A stretch of DNA of 64,000 bases, taken from contig BCHX01000008.1 in the NCBI GenBank assembly GCA_001599755.1, positions 1,116,001-1,180,000 of the forward strand. The letters are read 5' to 3'. The translations under genes were made by a program, and so were the position numbers. Below the pieces are notes generated by a model. It saw nothing but the letters and a program-made list of their open reading frames with translations, made no database searches and had not been told where the DNA came from. Position 1 is the first letter of the stretch; the number at the start of each line of letters is the position of its first letter. Positions 53,879-64,000 of the stretch are shown here, one piece after another. The DNA comes from Gliomastix tumulicola (taxonomy: Eukaryota; Ascomycota; Sordariomycetes; Hypocreales; Bionectriaceae).

Positions 53879-55411
53879 ATGTTGTTCAATACATGTTTAG
53901 CCGTGCTGGCAGTCGCCAGACTTGGTCAAGCAGCTGACCTTGCAAATCTCCCCAGCTTCCTCAAAGATGCCTCCAGCACCGTGCTACCACCCCTCAAAGA
54001 CATCGCTGTCCAGGTCTTCCACGATCCCGAACTCGGCCGAGACGAGCAGCATGCGCACGATCTCGTCATCGAGCACTTCTCTGCTGCTGCTGCTGCTGCT
54101 GATGGCTGGCAAGTGACGCCTCACGCACACGGACTGCCGACTGCATGGCGCCTCGAGTTTGAGAACAGGCCCGACGGCTTCGATGGCCCGCTTCCCACTA
54201 TTGGCTTCATGGCCGAGTACGACGCTCTCGCCGGCGTAGGACATGCATGTGGTCACAATCATATTCTTCTCAATGGCGTCACAGCCCCGAGCCTCGTAAG
54301 CAAGGCGTTGATCGAGTACGATTTGCCAGGTCGGATCATCGTTCTGGGATGCCCGGACGAGGAGAACGCCGCCGGAAAGTATGCTCTAGAGACAGCCGGG
54401 GCATTCGACGGCTCTGAAATCTGGTTGATGGCGCATCCGACGTCGGCGTCAGCTGTCCAGCCGATGAACTCGAGGCTCAACAACTTCTTCCGCTTCACCG
54501 GCGATTCGCACCAAGAGGCCGTGAGGAAGGCGTACGAGGCCATGGTCATTGTTCAGGGCCTTCGTGGTACGCTTCCTGGCACGGCATCCTCAGTCTCCAA
54601 TATTGAGAACGTCGGCGTGTTCGCAGTCAATGTGGTCCAGAGCTTGATCACCCTGGGCGTGGCTGGATCGTCGAGGGAGGAGGTGGATGGGGCCGTTTCT
54701 TCTATCCTTGATGATACATACCCTGGGGTCAGCTACGTTCTCTTCGAGGATGTTGACGGAGTTGGCATCAACATCACCGGACCGGGTGGACACGCGTCTG
54801 AGAGCACCAAGGGTGCGCTCGTCCTTTCGATCGAGACGTTCCGCAAGCTTTCTGGGGACGAATCAAGCCCAGTGTCATTCTACCTACCCGGAAATACTAC
54901 CTCGACAGAGCTAGAGATTACGGTCGACATGCGCACGCGTTTTACAGCAGATATACCGGCTGTCGCAGAGTTCGTGAGCAACGCCGTCGGCAGTCTTGCG
55001 TCCAGCGTGGCTGCGGACCTCAAATATCCATCTTTGGAGGTCGTCCCGTATCTTCCCGAAACATTCCTTGATATCCTTGCGACCGACGACTACGGGCTGA
55101 ACGACTGGGTTATCAGTGACTTTGCGCCAGCCTCCTCGGATGCTTCGTGGGTCCAGTCTCCAGAGCTCGACGAGGCCACCCACGAGGTTCTCAGCGTGAA
55201 GAGGGTCGTGTTCCATCCCAACTACAACATCTGCGGACCCAATGAGAGCGACCCGTGTGCCTTCAACCACGAGCCCGGATTCGTGGAGGTGGCGGGTACG
55301 GACTTCAGCTATGCGCAGACGGAGATTGTGGCGAGGGCTGAAGCGCAGCTTGCCGTGGAACTGCTCGCTGACAAAAGCAAGATGGACGAGGCGACGGCAA
55401 TCATTAGATAG
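53879..55411 (+). CDS. Secreted M20-family metallopeptidase/amidohydrolase
   Basis: A single exon of 510 aa. The signal peptide is about residues 1-18 (MLFNTCLAVLAVARLGQA). M20D-type core: FHDPELGRDE near residue 50, MAEYDALAGVGHACGHN (111-127; Cys and His metal ligands), CPDEENAAGK (158-167; catalytic/metal Glu pair) and MAHPTSAS. The dimerisation domain has GPGGHASEST. This family hydrolyses amide-linked amino acids or p-aminobenzoyl-glutamate-type substrates with two zinc ions. Secretion suggests external nitrogen or peptide scavenging. A run of seven Ala near residue 70 lies in a surface loop. The C-terminal FNHEPGFVEVAGTDFSYAQTEIVAR is complete, so the enzyme looks intact. Confidence 0.88.
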   Translation: MLFNTCLAVLAVARLGQAADLANLPSFLKDASSTVLPPLKDIAVQVFHDPELGRDEQHAHDLVIEHFSAAAAAADGWQVTPHAHGLPTAWRLEFENRPDGFDGPLPTIGFMAEYDALAGVGHACGHNHILLNGVTAPSLVSKALIEYDLPGRIIVLGCPDEENAAGKYALETAGAFDGSEIWLMAHPTSASAVQPMNSRLNNFFRFTGDSHQEAVRKAYEAMVIVQGLRGTLPGTASSVSNIENVGVFAVNVVQSLITLGVAGSSREEVDGAVSSILDDTYPGVSYVLFEDVDGVGINITGPGGHASESTKGALVLSIETFRKLSGDESSPVSFYLPGNTTSTELEITVDMRTRFTADIPAVAEFVSNAVGSLASSVAADLKYPSLEVVPYLPETFLDILATDDYGLNDWVISDFAPASSDASWVQSPELDEATHEVLSVKRVVFHPNYNICGPNESDPCAFNHEPGFVEVAGTDFSYAQTEIVARAEAQLAVELLADKSKMDEATAIIR

Positions 55412-55684
55412 AATCGTATTCAACATAGATAGTCAATGAAATAGGCAACTTGGCCTATCGGATATCACGATCGTCTCGAACAACGCCCATGTTTGCTGTT
55501 GCCAGACCTCGCAATGAAATCATCGACTCCCCAAGTGGGAGCGTACTAATCGGCTTCTGTATAATGCCATGCTTGCCTTTGCTTTTGATAGACCGATTAT
55601 TCGGGTCTTTTGGTGCTTGAAATGAGCTTAATGAAAAACGAATGATGCCTGTCAGAGGCCCATCTTCGTAGTTGTTCCGCCACC

Positions 55685-57321
55685 TTACTCTTGATTTGCT
55701 GCTGCTTCGCTGCCGTCGATGGCAAATCTCGCTACGTAGAGAACTATCACGCCTGCTATCGCTTGGAAAATGGCGACTGTGGGCATGAAAAGTTAGTATC
55801 AACATCAAATCAGGGGACGGTTTCACGTACATAATGTGAAAGACCAGCCTACCGAGGCAGCATCAAGTAGGGGGATGATCATGCCGATCGAGGCGGCTCC
55901 CAACGCGTACTGGAGGAGGTACTTGGTGCAAACCACCTCGGCCCTCTGGTCGGGGAAGACTTCTAAAGAGCGACATGTATTAGCCAAGGTGTCGACAATT
56001 CAAAGAGAAGAGATACGAACCGGCCGTGTATGTATTCAGCCCATTCCAGGCTCCCATGAGACCGACACCGATCCAGAAAGCCATGACAACAGCCAGGGCA
56101 AGCCCACCAAAGTTCTTGTCCAGGCCCCAGCCATACATCAATGTAGAGATCGGAAGGATGATGAAGAGATATACGAAGCCGCTGTTCAGTCTGTCCTTGG
56201 GCAGCCGCACTCCATTGCGCCTCGCAATCCACCTCTTTACCGTGCGATCTGAGAACCGTCCCCCGACGAGGCTGCCGACGATGAAGCCCACGCCGGGAGA
56301 AAGGTAGAAGATACCGCTGATGAGGGTCGTCGTGAGGTTGAATCGCGGGTTGATGGTGTGACGGATCGATGCGAGAAGCCCGTACTGCGTGATGGCGAGG
56401 AACCCGCAGGCAAGGTCGGCGAGCAGGACGGGCGGTCGGCCGTAGAGCTTGAAGACGCGAAGGCAGTTGAACTTGCTCAGGGCCTCACGGACTGTGAGCT
56501 TCTCCCCAGCCGGCTTCTCCGACAGCTGGAGGACTTCGCTCTTGATGCCGGGGATGAAGATCAGGGACAGGACGAGGCCGAAGCCGGCTTGAGCGACCTG
56601 GAGCCAGTACGCCGTCCGCCAGTGGTCGTAGGTGACGATGATGCCGCAGATACACGGTCCTGGAAAGGGGGGGGGGGGGAAGGGAATATCAGCGGACGGA
56701 TATGGGGGAAGACTGGGCGTGTGGGGAGAGAGTCCGGACCGGGCCGCCGCTTCCACGGACTTGGAACGTACCCAGCGCAGATCCAGCAACGCTTCCAACC
56801 ATCATGCAGCCGACAGCCCTGCCCCTGACAACAGGGACGAAGATATCCGCGATGATGGTCTGTCCAGCCACCATGAAGTATGTCCCCGTAAAGCCCGTCA
56901 GGATCCTCATGGCAGTGAACGTGGCCATGTCCGGGGCGAGAGCCGTGCCGATGGACGTCAAGAAGAGCACGAAGATGGCGGCATTGTAGCTGACCCTCCT
57001 CGTAAAGATATCCGATATCGGTGACCATATCAGTGACGCGGTGCCCATGGCAACCAGTACGCCGGCGCTTGCTATGTTGAGGCTCTCCGGGGTGGTATGC
57101 AGTGTCGCGGCTATCTCGGGCGTCGCGACGAGGAGGGAGGTCGTGCTCGACGTGATGGTGAAGCAGTTCCAGCTGACGATGAAGAGGATGACGTATCGCT
57201 GCCAGGTCTTCAGCTCGGGGGTGTTGGTGGCGTTTGTCGGGACCCGATCGATGCCCGCGGTGCCGTCCTCCTCCCCGGCGTCGTCGGGCACGGGTTGTTG
57301 AAGCGTTTTCGACATGGCCAT
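55685..57321 (-). CDS. MFS transporter, DHA1 (drug:H+ antiporter) type
   Basis: Exons are 57321-56772, 56659-56021, 55962-55831 and 55776-55685 (introns 112, 58 and 54 nt); 470 aa. The 112-nt intron contains a 13-nt G run and may be variable. TM1 (YVILFIVSWNCFTITSS) is followed by the motif-A-like loop SPISDIFTRRVSYN. RILTGFTGTYFMVAGQTIIADIFVPVVRGRAVG is typical of fungal DHA1 carriers. GPCICGIIVTYDHWRTAYWLQ follows intron 1. The last two small exons complete SFTLFAIFQAIAGVIVLYVARFAI and end NQE-stop. It probably exports small molecules or toxicants at the plasma membrane. It shares orientation with the sugar transporter upstream, 524 bp away, and may be co-regulated with the sugar cluster. 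Confidence 0.85.
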
Positions 57322-57845
57322 GAGTTGCCGAGGAAGAGACCGACGACGAGCGGAGGCACAAAGGAGGAAAGGGGGAGGAGATATAGTTCACGACACAGCG
57401 TCAGTATTATGTCCCAGAGAACGAGAGAACGTGAGGAAAGGAGAAAAGCACACAGGGCGAGAGGAAAATCAAATCAGGAAAAGGAATGTGAAAAGCGATA
57501 GTCTTTGACGTGTTCCTATATCGGAGGGCGTCAGGCGTGAAGAATCGGCTTCTTCGGAGGCTTATTGCCGGCGAGATGCCACTCGACGATGCCGGCGATC
57601 CACATCGGCAGGGCTCCTCGGCGCGCGAAGCTGTCGGATTAGAGCTTCCCAGCTTCCTGCTGGGGATATCTATTACGGGGCGGCGGAGATACCCGATGCT
57701 TGGGGCTCCGAGTCGGCGCCCATGCGGTTCAGGGGCCCTTTTCTTTCTACATCGGAGCGGGAGGGTGGCTTGGGATGCTTCACTTTGAACGCTAGGAATA
57801 CATACATGTTTCCTCCTTGGTGGCTATCCTCGAGCCTCAAGACGC
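57322..57845. other. Spacer between two minus-strand MFS genes
   Basis: Purine-rich sequence near 57340-57490 (promoter/leader of the DHA1 gene) and the 3' end of the sugar transporter. No gene was seen. Confidence 0.5.
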
Positions 57846-59715
57846 CTAGGCCTTGTCGGCTACAGTGATCGAAGTATTGGTCTGACCGGACTCGTTCGAG
57901 TTTTCCTGATGCTGAACATCCTCCATCTTCAGCTCAGTGGTCGTCTCGCCAGCGACCACAGCATCCACTTCTCCAAAGATCCTGTCCATTCGCTCGAGCG
58001 AAATCCCCTTTGTCTCGGGCAGGATGAAGATAACAGAAATCTCCAAGACAGTCAGTGCGTGTTGTCATAGTAGCACAAGGAGGACGGTCACTTACCAAGA
58101 GCAGAGTGTTGAGTCCAAACAGAAGCCAGTAACTCTTGCCACCGACCTGGCTGTTGAAGCGTGGCCACGGCTGGGTGAGAGCGATCAAACACACCGTCTG
58201 GCCAAGCAGAGAGATCCCGAAGGCTTTGTCTCGCACCTCCTGTGGGAAGATCTCCGATGCGATGGCAGGTGGAATCGGCCCGTTTGACCAGCAGTATGTC
58301 ATGCCGACAATGAAGAGACAGACAACACAGACGACCGACGCCGGCTTACTCTCGTTGTTGGGGAAGGCGGTTGTCAGAGACGAGAGAACCAGGAGCGCCG
58401 CTGCCTGGATGGAAAAGCCGGCGATAAGCAGCGCACGTCTGCCGAACCTGTCGACGGTGAAAGTGTTGACCAAGACGATCAAGAGCTGTAGGACCGCTTG
58501 AATGCCGTTGATGGCGAGAGCCTCGCTGCCCTTGTCCCAGCCGAGCGACCGGTAGATGATGGCGGCATACATGGTCAGCGCCGCGATCCCACCAGCCTGC
58601 TGAAGTGCCGTCGCGTAGAGACCATACAGCAGCCTCTTCCTCATACCCGGAGACGAGAAGATGGCCGCGAACCCGGTCTTGAAGTTCTTCCTGTATTCGT
58701 GCGAGGCTCGCAGCTCGTGGAACTCCTGTCGCACGTGTTCCGACTCGGGTGTGCCGCTCCTCAGTCTGCACAGCACTGCCACCACGCGGTCGTGGTCGTC
58801 GGGTCGCTTTTCGTAGAGCCAGCGCGGGGACTCGGGATACCAGAAGGAGAGGACGACGAAGGTGAGACCGATCGGGAGCTGGAGCAGGTTCGAGACGCGC
58901 CAGGCTACGTTGTAGGGAGACTTGTGGAAGGACATGCCGTAGCCGGCCCAGAAGGAGATCAGTGTGCCGAGCTGGTAGCCAAACTGGGTGACAGTGCCGA
59001 CGAAGCTGCCGCGAAGGGTTCGGGGAGAGCACTCGGCGACTATTGAACGTAGCACCACATGTTAGTATAGAGGAGACGAGAATTGACGAGAGGAGGTACA
59101 TACCGTATAGACTAGTAGCAATGTACACACATCCGAAGCCGAGACCTCTGTGAGCTTGTTAGAGACGGTGCGATGCTTGGCACACGAGACATAAAAGACA
59201 AAATTTGAGTACGTACGTGAGCAGCCGGCCAAAGATTAGAACGCCGAAGGTATTGGGAACACTCTGCACCACCACGCCAATGCACATGACGAAAATCGAG
59301 ATACGCAAGGCCCAGAGCCTGCCGACGTAGTTGGCCAAGGTTCCACCGACAAACAGCTGCGCCAGACCTACATTCGTCTGATATCAATACTCATTGATCA
59401 TGCAAGTCGGAGGATACGAATCATCTACTTACCAGTCGTAGCCCAGGGAATGGTCGCTACAATGCCCTGTCTGTCGGCATTGATGCCGTAGTACTCGGTA
59501 AACTGGTCATCGGCCAAGATGACAGTCATGATCCCAGCATCGTAGCCGTTAAAGCCTGTACAGGGTGCAATCCCAAAGGTCAGTCGAACTATCCGACCAC
59601 TTTCAAACAGGCAGCAGGGGCGGAGATGATGCTTACAGGTCGAGAGGACCATGCCATAGAGTAGGATGGCAGCATGCCTATCCTTCTCCGGGAGGAAAGT
59701 GTCGAAGAAGCCCAT
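57846..59715 (-). CDS. MFS sugar transporter
   Basis: Six exons: 59715-59637, 59555-59433, 59367-59217, 59147-59104, 59039-58096 and 58040-57846 (511 aa). All introns are GT-AG, 55-81 nt, and every join keeps phase. Sugar-porter signatures: CFNGYDAGIMTVIL after TM1; GRLWALRISIFVM (loop 2-3); TGLGFGCVYIATSLYVAECSPRTLRGSFVG (rebuilt across two introns, RG after TM4); YPESPRWLYEKRP (loop 6-7); VDRFGRRALLIAGF (loop 8-9); and LPETKGISLERMD after TM12. A polar tail follows. It is a plasma-membrane mono- or disaccharide/proton symporter. It is divergently transcribed from the glycoside hydrolase at 60299, sharing a 583-bp promoter region, so joint induction is likely. Confidence 0.93.
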
Positions 59716-60298
59716 TGTCACGTTGCGCTCACTTCTGATTGCTGTGAATGATTGGCATGGCAAATTCGAATCCTACATCAGGGTGACATGCGTGGCCCAG
59801 CCATATATGCGGCTCGGTCGAACGAGGGAGAAATTGACAGCTGATGGAAATATTCGGATTCCCCCATCTCCCCCGGACTGAACAACATGATAGGAGTGGA
59901 AGGAATTTCGTGGCTTGTACCATTTTCCGGTGGGAGAGCCAATCGCGTCCAAGAATAGAATCCACAGTCTCCCTCTCCTACTTGTGCGCTCTCCTCCCTT
60001 CCCCGCGGGGAAAGTGGGCATAGAACTCCAAACTGACGGCTTCAACAAGACAGCCCCACGATGGCAAGCCAAGACGGTGACCCTGTGGTGTCATCATATG
60101 ATTGCTCGGTGGCAAGACATCCGGCGGAGGATCACATCGATGTTTTTCCGTAGAGGCAAGCAGGCGAGAGAGACGTGCACTACTACTATGCCACACAGGA
60201 TTGATAAATACCGCTAGTGCTCGAGACTGGCCCCCCGTCGGAGTTCACGAGGACGAACAACATTGTCGTTAGTTGTTTGACCGGCCTGTCCAGACCTC
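59716..60298. promoter_or_regulatory. Shared divergent promoter, transporter/glycosidase
   Basis: 583 nt between the sugar transporter (minus) and the glycoside hydrolase (plus). It contains the palindrome CCCCGCGGGG (60001-60010), giving a CreA/Cre1 consensus SYGGRG (GCGGGG) on both strands, and a further CCCCGG match near 59871. CreA mediates carbon catabolite repression in filamentous ascomycetes, so glucose repression of both genes is plausible. No experiment is implied, and short motifs occur by chance. Confidence 0.45.
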
Positions 60299-61734
60299 AT
60301 GAGATTCTTTCTTAACATTGCCGTAGCCCTAGCGGCTCTCGCTGGCGGGACCAAGGCTCAGACCAACAGAGCCATCCTGGACGTCGGAGCGCAGCGTGGG
60401 ACAGCAAATCAGCTCGCGAGTGGCGTCTTGTACGGCACGCCCGACACAGAGAACCAGATCCCGGACCGCTTCTACACCGAGGCGAAGATCAAGTACTTCC
60501 GCGCCGGCGGAGCGCAGCTCTTCAACGTCGGGGCGCGCGGCTGGCACATTGGGGAGTACCCGGGTCGCTTCCGGTCTACTCTCAGCAACTACCGCACCGC
60601 GAGGAAGTACGGTGGCGAGTTCCAGCTGCTGCCTCACGACATCTGGGGCACCGATACCGTTGTCGCTGGCACCCCCTGGCCCGGTGATAATGGAGACTGG
60701 TCCGACTACAATCGTTTCCTCGACACGTTGTTCGCCGACATCAAGGCCAATAACATGATCCCCGGGCTCAAGTGGGATGTCTGGAACGAGCCCAACTTGG
60801 ACATCTTCTGGAAGAGACCTCTTTCGCAGTGGCTGCAGCTGTGGAAGATTACTCACGACAGACTTCGGTACGTTCTGATCTACACAAGGACCGCAGCGTC
60901 TCCTAACAGTTCCCCTTCCTCTACAGCGCCGATCCTCAGCTCCGGAATGTCCCCATCATCGGGCCCTCTCTCGCTTGGGTCCCCCATCCCGACGATCCCT
61001 GGTGGTCCGAGTACATGCACTTCATCGCCGACAACAACGTCGCCCCCGATCAGTACACCTTCCACATCCTGGGGCCGAGCACCGACAGGCTCAACGATCT
61101 GGAATGGACCGTCCAAGCCATGAACGACTTTTACCGGTCGACAGGCGCGCCCAGCCGCCCCTTCTGCGTCAACGAGTACATCAACTCGGGCGACGAGCGG
61201 CAGAACGCCGCCAATGCGTGGCACATCGCCCGTCTGGAGCGCTACGACACGACCGGTCTACGCGCCAACTGGCTCTCCACCTGGGAACTGCACGACTTCC
61301 TCGCCGAGCTCGTGTGGCGGCCCAACGCGAACAGCGCGTACCAGCCCAACGGCGCCTGGCAGATGTACCGCTACTACGCGCAGCAAATGACGGGCCAGCG
61401 TCTCACGACGACGGGATCGACGGATGGGATCCTGGACATCTTCGCCACGCTGGGCAGCGACGGCGTCGTCCGCATCTTGACCGGCGTGCGCAGAGGCACG
61501 GGCACGTGGGAGATCGAGGTTCGTAACCTGGGCGCGCTCGGGTTCCCGGCGAATGGGAACCTGGTGATTCAGACCTGGGGCTTTGACGATGTTGGTCTTC
61601 GGGGCGTGTCGAATGGCCCGAGCGACCGTGGCACGTATCAGCATACGTACTCTGGTGGTGTTCTCAGGTTCCCCATCTTCCAGACCGCGGAGGACCGTAC
61701 GACTGCTTGGGCGTTTGAGTTTAGGAGGCCGTAG
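60299..61734 (+). CDS. Secreted clan-A glycoside hydrolase (GH39-like)
   Basis: Exons are 60299-60867 and 60927-61734 (intron 59 nt); 458 aa. The signal peptide is residues 1-20 (MRFFLNIAVALAALAGGTKA). A TIM-barrel clan GH-A pattern is present: KWDVWNEPNLDIFW contains the WNEP motif with predicted acid/base Glu164, and FCVNEYINSG supplies the predicted nucleophile Glu273. The 109-residue spacing suits the strand-4/strand-7 arrangement. A beta-rich C-terminal part (about residues 350-458) resembles the accessory beta-sandwich of GH39/GH30/GH79-type enzymes. The exact GH family, and so the sugar (xylose, uronic acid or other), cannot be fixed by eye. It is adjacent to a sugar transporter (divergent) and a zinc-finger regulator (downstream). 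Confidence 0.85.
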
Positions 61735-62206
61735 AAAGCTGCAACACTGTGCCAGTGCTGGCTTTTGCTCGTGGCAGATGGGCCTCCAATGTTGACTAGC
61801 ACGGAAGGACCGTGTATAGCAGTAGCCAGAACATTACCATCAAGCAAGCTTCAACTTATGTTGTAGTTTTGAGTTCGACTTGACTCGTGTCGCGGACTTT
61901 CCAGCCACTTCAGATCATACAACTAAGTTCATTCCTTCTCCTTGGTCGGTTATGGCGTGTACCTTAGGTAGAGTCCGGCATATAGCCCGAACGACCGATC
62001 GACTTCCCCACGAGACCGACTCAAAGACCCCGTTCGAGACCATCCTGTTACGCGAGCGAATCACAGTCCGTCAATTCATTCCCCCTCATTTGCGGCCGTC
62101 TCCTCAAATCCTCCAACCCACAAGTTGCTTCACCGAAACACAACGCAGTGAGTGTCCTTCACCTTCATCCCACTCTAACGACGTACGGCGACATGCGTCG
62201 GTCGAC
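61735..62206. other. Spacer before regulator gene
   Basis: A 472-nt spacer that should hold the 3' end of the glycosidase and the leader of the regulator. In frame with the regulator there is an earlier ATG at 61952, but the codons up to 62207 are poorly protein-like. Confidence 0.5.
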
Positions 62207-63951
62207 ATGCCATCCAGTAACGCCGGCGGCGCTCACTCTCGAACTGGACTCCAGAGTGGCTTGACTGAGTACCAGGACAATGCCCCGACACCGACAATAG
62301 CCGCGGCGTCCCCATCCTCCAACACCACCAAGTGCATCCCTTGCCAGAAGATCTTCAAGCGACCCGAGCACCTCCGTCGCCACCAGAAATCCCACCACGG
62401 CGGCGGTGGATACACCTGCTCGACGTGCGGAAAGCAGTTTGCACGAAGGCTCGTCCATCCATACATATAGCATCACTGCTGCTCCTGATTCTTCCCCCTG
62501 CCTGTAATACAACAACCAAACAACTGACTCGGCCTCCTCTCATAAATAGCGACGTGCTGGTTCGACACGAGTTCATCCACAGTGCGAGCCGCCGGGCAGA
62601 GACCCCGAGATCCAGACGGCCCAGAGCCTGCGAGGCGTGCGCACGCGCCCGGGAAAGATGCAGTCGAGGCGAACCTTGCCAGCGGTGTGCGCTCAGGGCT
62701 CTCAGGTGCGAGTACCGACAGCGGAACGAGATCTCATCGGCGGTCTTCGATGCCACGATCAACAGAGCTGCAGATGGGCATGATGGCACTGCCATTGAAC
62801 CATGGGTCGGCATGGAGGGAGACTTGGCTCCGCTAGTGGAAGCATCAGCTCCGTCGCAACCACTGTATCATCACCACCTTTCTCAGACGATACCAAGCAT
62901 AGACCTCGGCATGAATTGGCTTCCCGCAAGCCATATCACAGACACAGCGTGGCCGTCGATACTCGAGCCTCAACTCCAGAGTGCCGGGCGTCCAAACGTC
63001 ATACCTGTCGACGCAGCCGTACATCACGGGCAACTAACGGCCTTGTCGCCCGCAGAAACGTCGTCACCCGCCTCAGCGACGTCGAACCAGTCTACCAGCA
63101 CCACCAGCAGTCATAGCAGATCTCAGCAGGGCAAGCTCTACGCGACGAGCAGCAGCGCTCGAGCTCCGGTCTATGAAGCTGAAAGGGAGTCGCTCCCGGA
63201 CATACCAGGCGCCCATCCCCAAGAATCCATATCTCGCATGTCTGAGATCCGGCACTCTCCTCATGACCACCAAGCAGGCACATGGCACGCAACAGCAACA
63301 AGTCTCCGTGACCTTCAACCGCCGCAATTCAGCCAGGATGCAGCAGCACCTTCTAGGATGGTATGGGAATCTACCTACCAACTTATCGTCACCGAGTGTC
63401 AAGGGCTACGACTCGGGTCGACTACTGGCGGAAATCAACTCGTTTTCTCTATGAGGGAAGACTTCCCGACCCTTCCGCAGATGAACATGTTGATCGGTCT
63501 ATTTTACAGCGGCTTCTTACCCAACCTACCAATCTTGCATGGATCGCTGTCCAACGCAAATGACTCCTGGATACTCACTCTGGCCATGGCCACCATCGGA
63601 TGTCATCACACAAAAACGAAGGAATTCGACAGAATCGTCCCTTTTATGCACCAGCTCTTGACAAATGCCTTGGCAGAGACGCAGATGCTATGGGTAGAGC
63701 CGCATTTACAGCTTTTCTACGTTCAGGCATTGCTGCTCAGTCAGATAGGTCTTTACTACTATGGGCCATCATGCATGAGAGCCCAGGCAGTAGCAAGACG
63801 AGGGTATTTGGTTTATTGCGCTAATACCCTAGGGCTCCTCGGACAAATACCATCATCGAGACCTACTTTGAACATAGAGTCAGGCCTGACTGCCAGGTGG
63901 CACGGCTGGATTCTTGATGAAACGAAACGCCGGCTAGGCTACTCCATCTGG
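62207..63951 (+). CDS. C2H2 + Zn2Cys6 transcription factor, 3' end outside window
   Basis: Exons are 62207-62448 and 62550-63951; a GTGCGT donor at 63952 shows the gene continues beyond the window. First zinc finger: CIPCQKIFKRPEHLRRHQKSH. The second, CSTCGKQFARS|DVLVRHEFIH, spans the intron and has the right C-x2-C-x12-H-x3-H spacing only if exon 1 ends AG|GC, so the intron (62449-62549) would be GC-AG. A Zn2Cys6 cluster follows: C-x2-C-x6-C-x5-C-x2-C-x6-C in ACEACARARERCSRGEPCQRC onward. Later, FPTLPQMNMLIGLFYSGFLPNLPILH and the helices after it belong to the fungal-specific transcription-factor domain. It is a nuclear DNA-binding regulator and may control the adjacent glycosidase and transporter genes. 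The start at 62207 (GACATGCC) was chosen over 61952. Confidence 0.85.
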
Positions 63952-64000
63952 GTGCGTTTATGCTTCTAAGAATGCACAATGATGGCTCTACTACCGCTGA

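Overview
The window looks like a stretch of nuclear chromosome from a filamentous ascomycete (Pezizomycotina, probably Sordariomycetes). Genes sit far apart on both strands. Introns are short (mostly 54-112 nt) with GT-AG ends and CTAAC/CTGAC-type branch sites. Several families are typical of such fungi: HET, DUF2235, DUF3176, WSC, DUF3712, F-box/LRR-like proteins, Dal5-type and sugar MFS transporters, and a C2H2+Zn2Cys6 regulator. No bacterial or viral block was seen. All exon boundaries were placed by eye from splice signals and frame continuity, and no similarity search was run.

Layout. 1-8 kb: a DUF2235 alpha/beta hydrolase (1588-3545), a TA-flanked MITE-like element (4975-5332), and a nucleophile-less alpha/beta-hydrolase gene whose ankyrin part lies beyond an in-frame TAG (8064-5741). 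10-13 kb: an orphan membrane protein converging on a truncated pyrroline-5-carboxylate-reductase-like protein. 14-21 kb: three F-box genes, two of them tandem paralogues. 20.9-27.4 kb: a cytochrome P450, an aminoglycoside-phosphotransferase-like pseudokinase carrying 50 consecutive AAC (Asn) codons, and a Dal5-type MFS carrier. 28-35.5 kb: a HET-domain gene and a second Dal5-type carrier. 35.7-45 kb: small membrane proteins, a tRNA-Leu(AAG) gene, a DUF3176 protein, a dienelactone-hydrolase/SnoaL-like protein and a 3-hydroxyisobutyrate-dehydrogenase-like enzyme. 46-55 kb: an mpaB/DUF2236-type protein, a DUF3712 membrane protein, a cytochrome b5-like protein, a secreted triple-WSC protein and a secreted M20 peptidase. 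55.7-64 kb: an MFS drug-type transporter, a sugar transporter divergent from a secreted clan-A glycoside hydrolase, and a zinc-finger regulator running off the window. This last group looks like a small carbohydrate-use cluster.

The most unusual object is the tRNA-Leu(AAG) gene at 37313-37468 (minus strand). It has the normal 37/38 intron (16 nt) and also a 58-nt insertion in the D-loop. That insertion has the full look of a spliceosomal intron (GTAAGA start, CTAAC branch site, CAG end). Removing both gives a clean 82-nt tRNA. Other points for a second look are the Asn-tract pseudokinase, the GC-AG intron needed to restore a zinc finger in the regulator, and in-frame TAG codons followed by plausible coding sequence in three genes.
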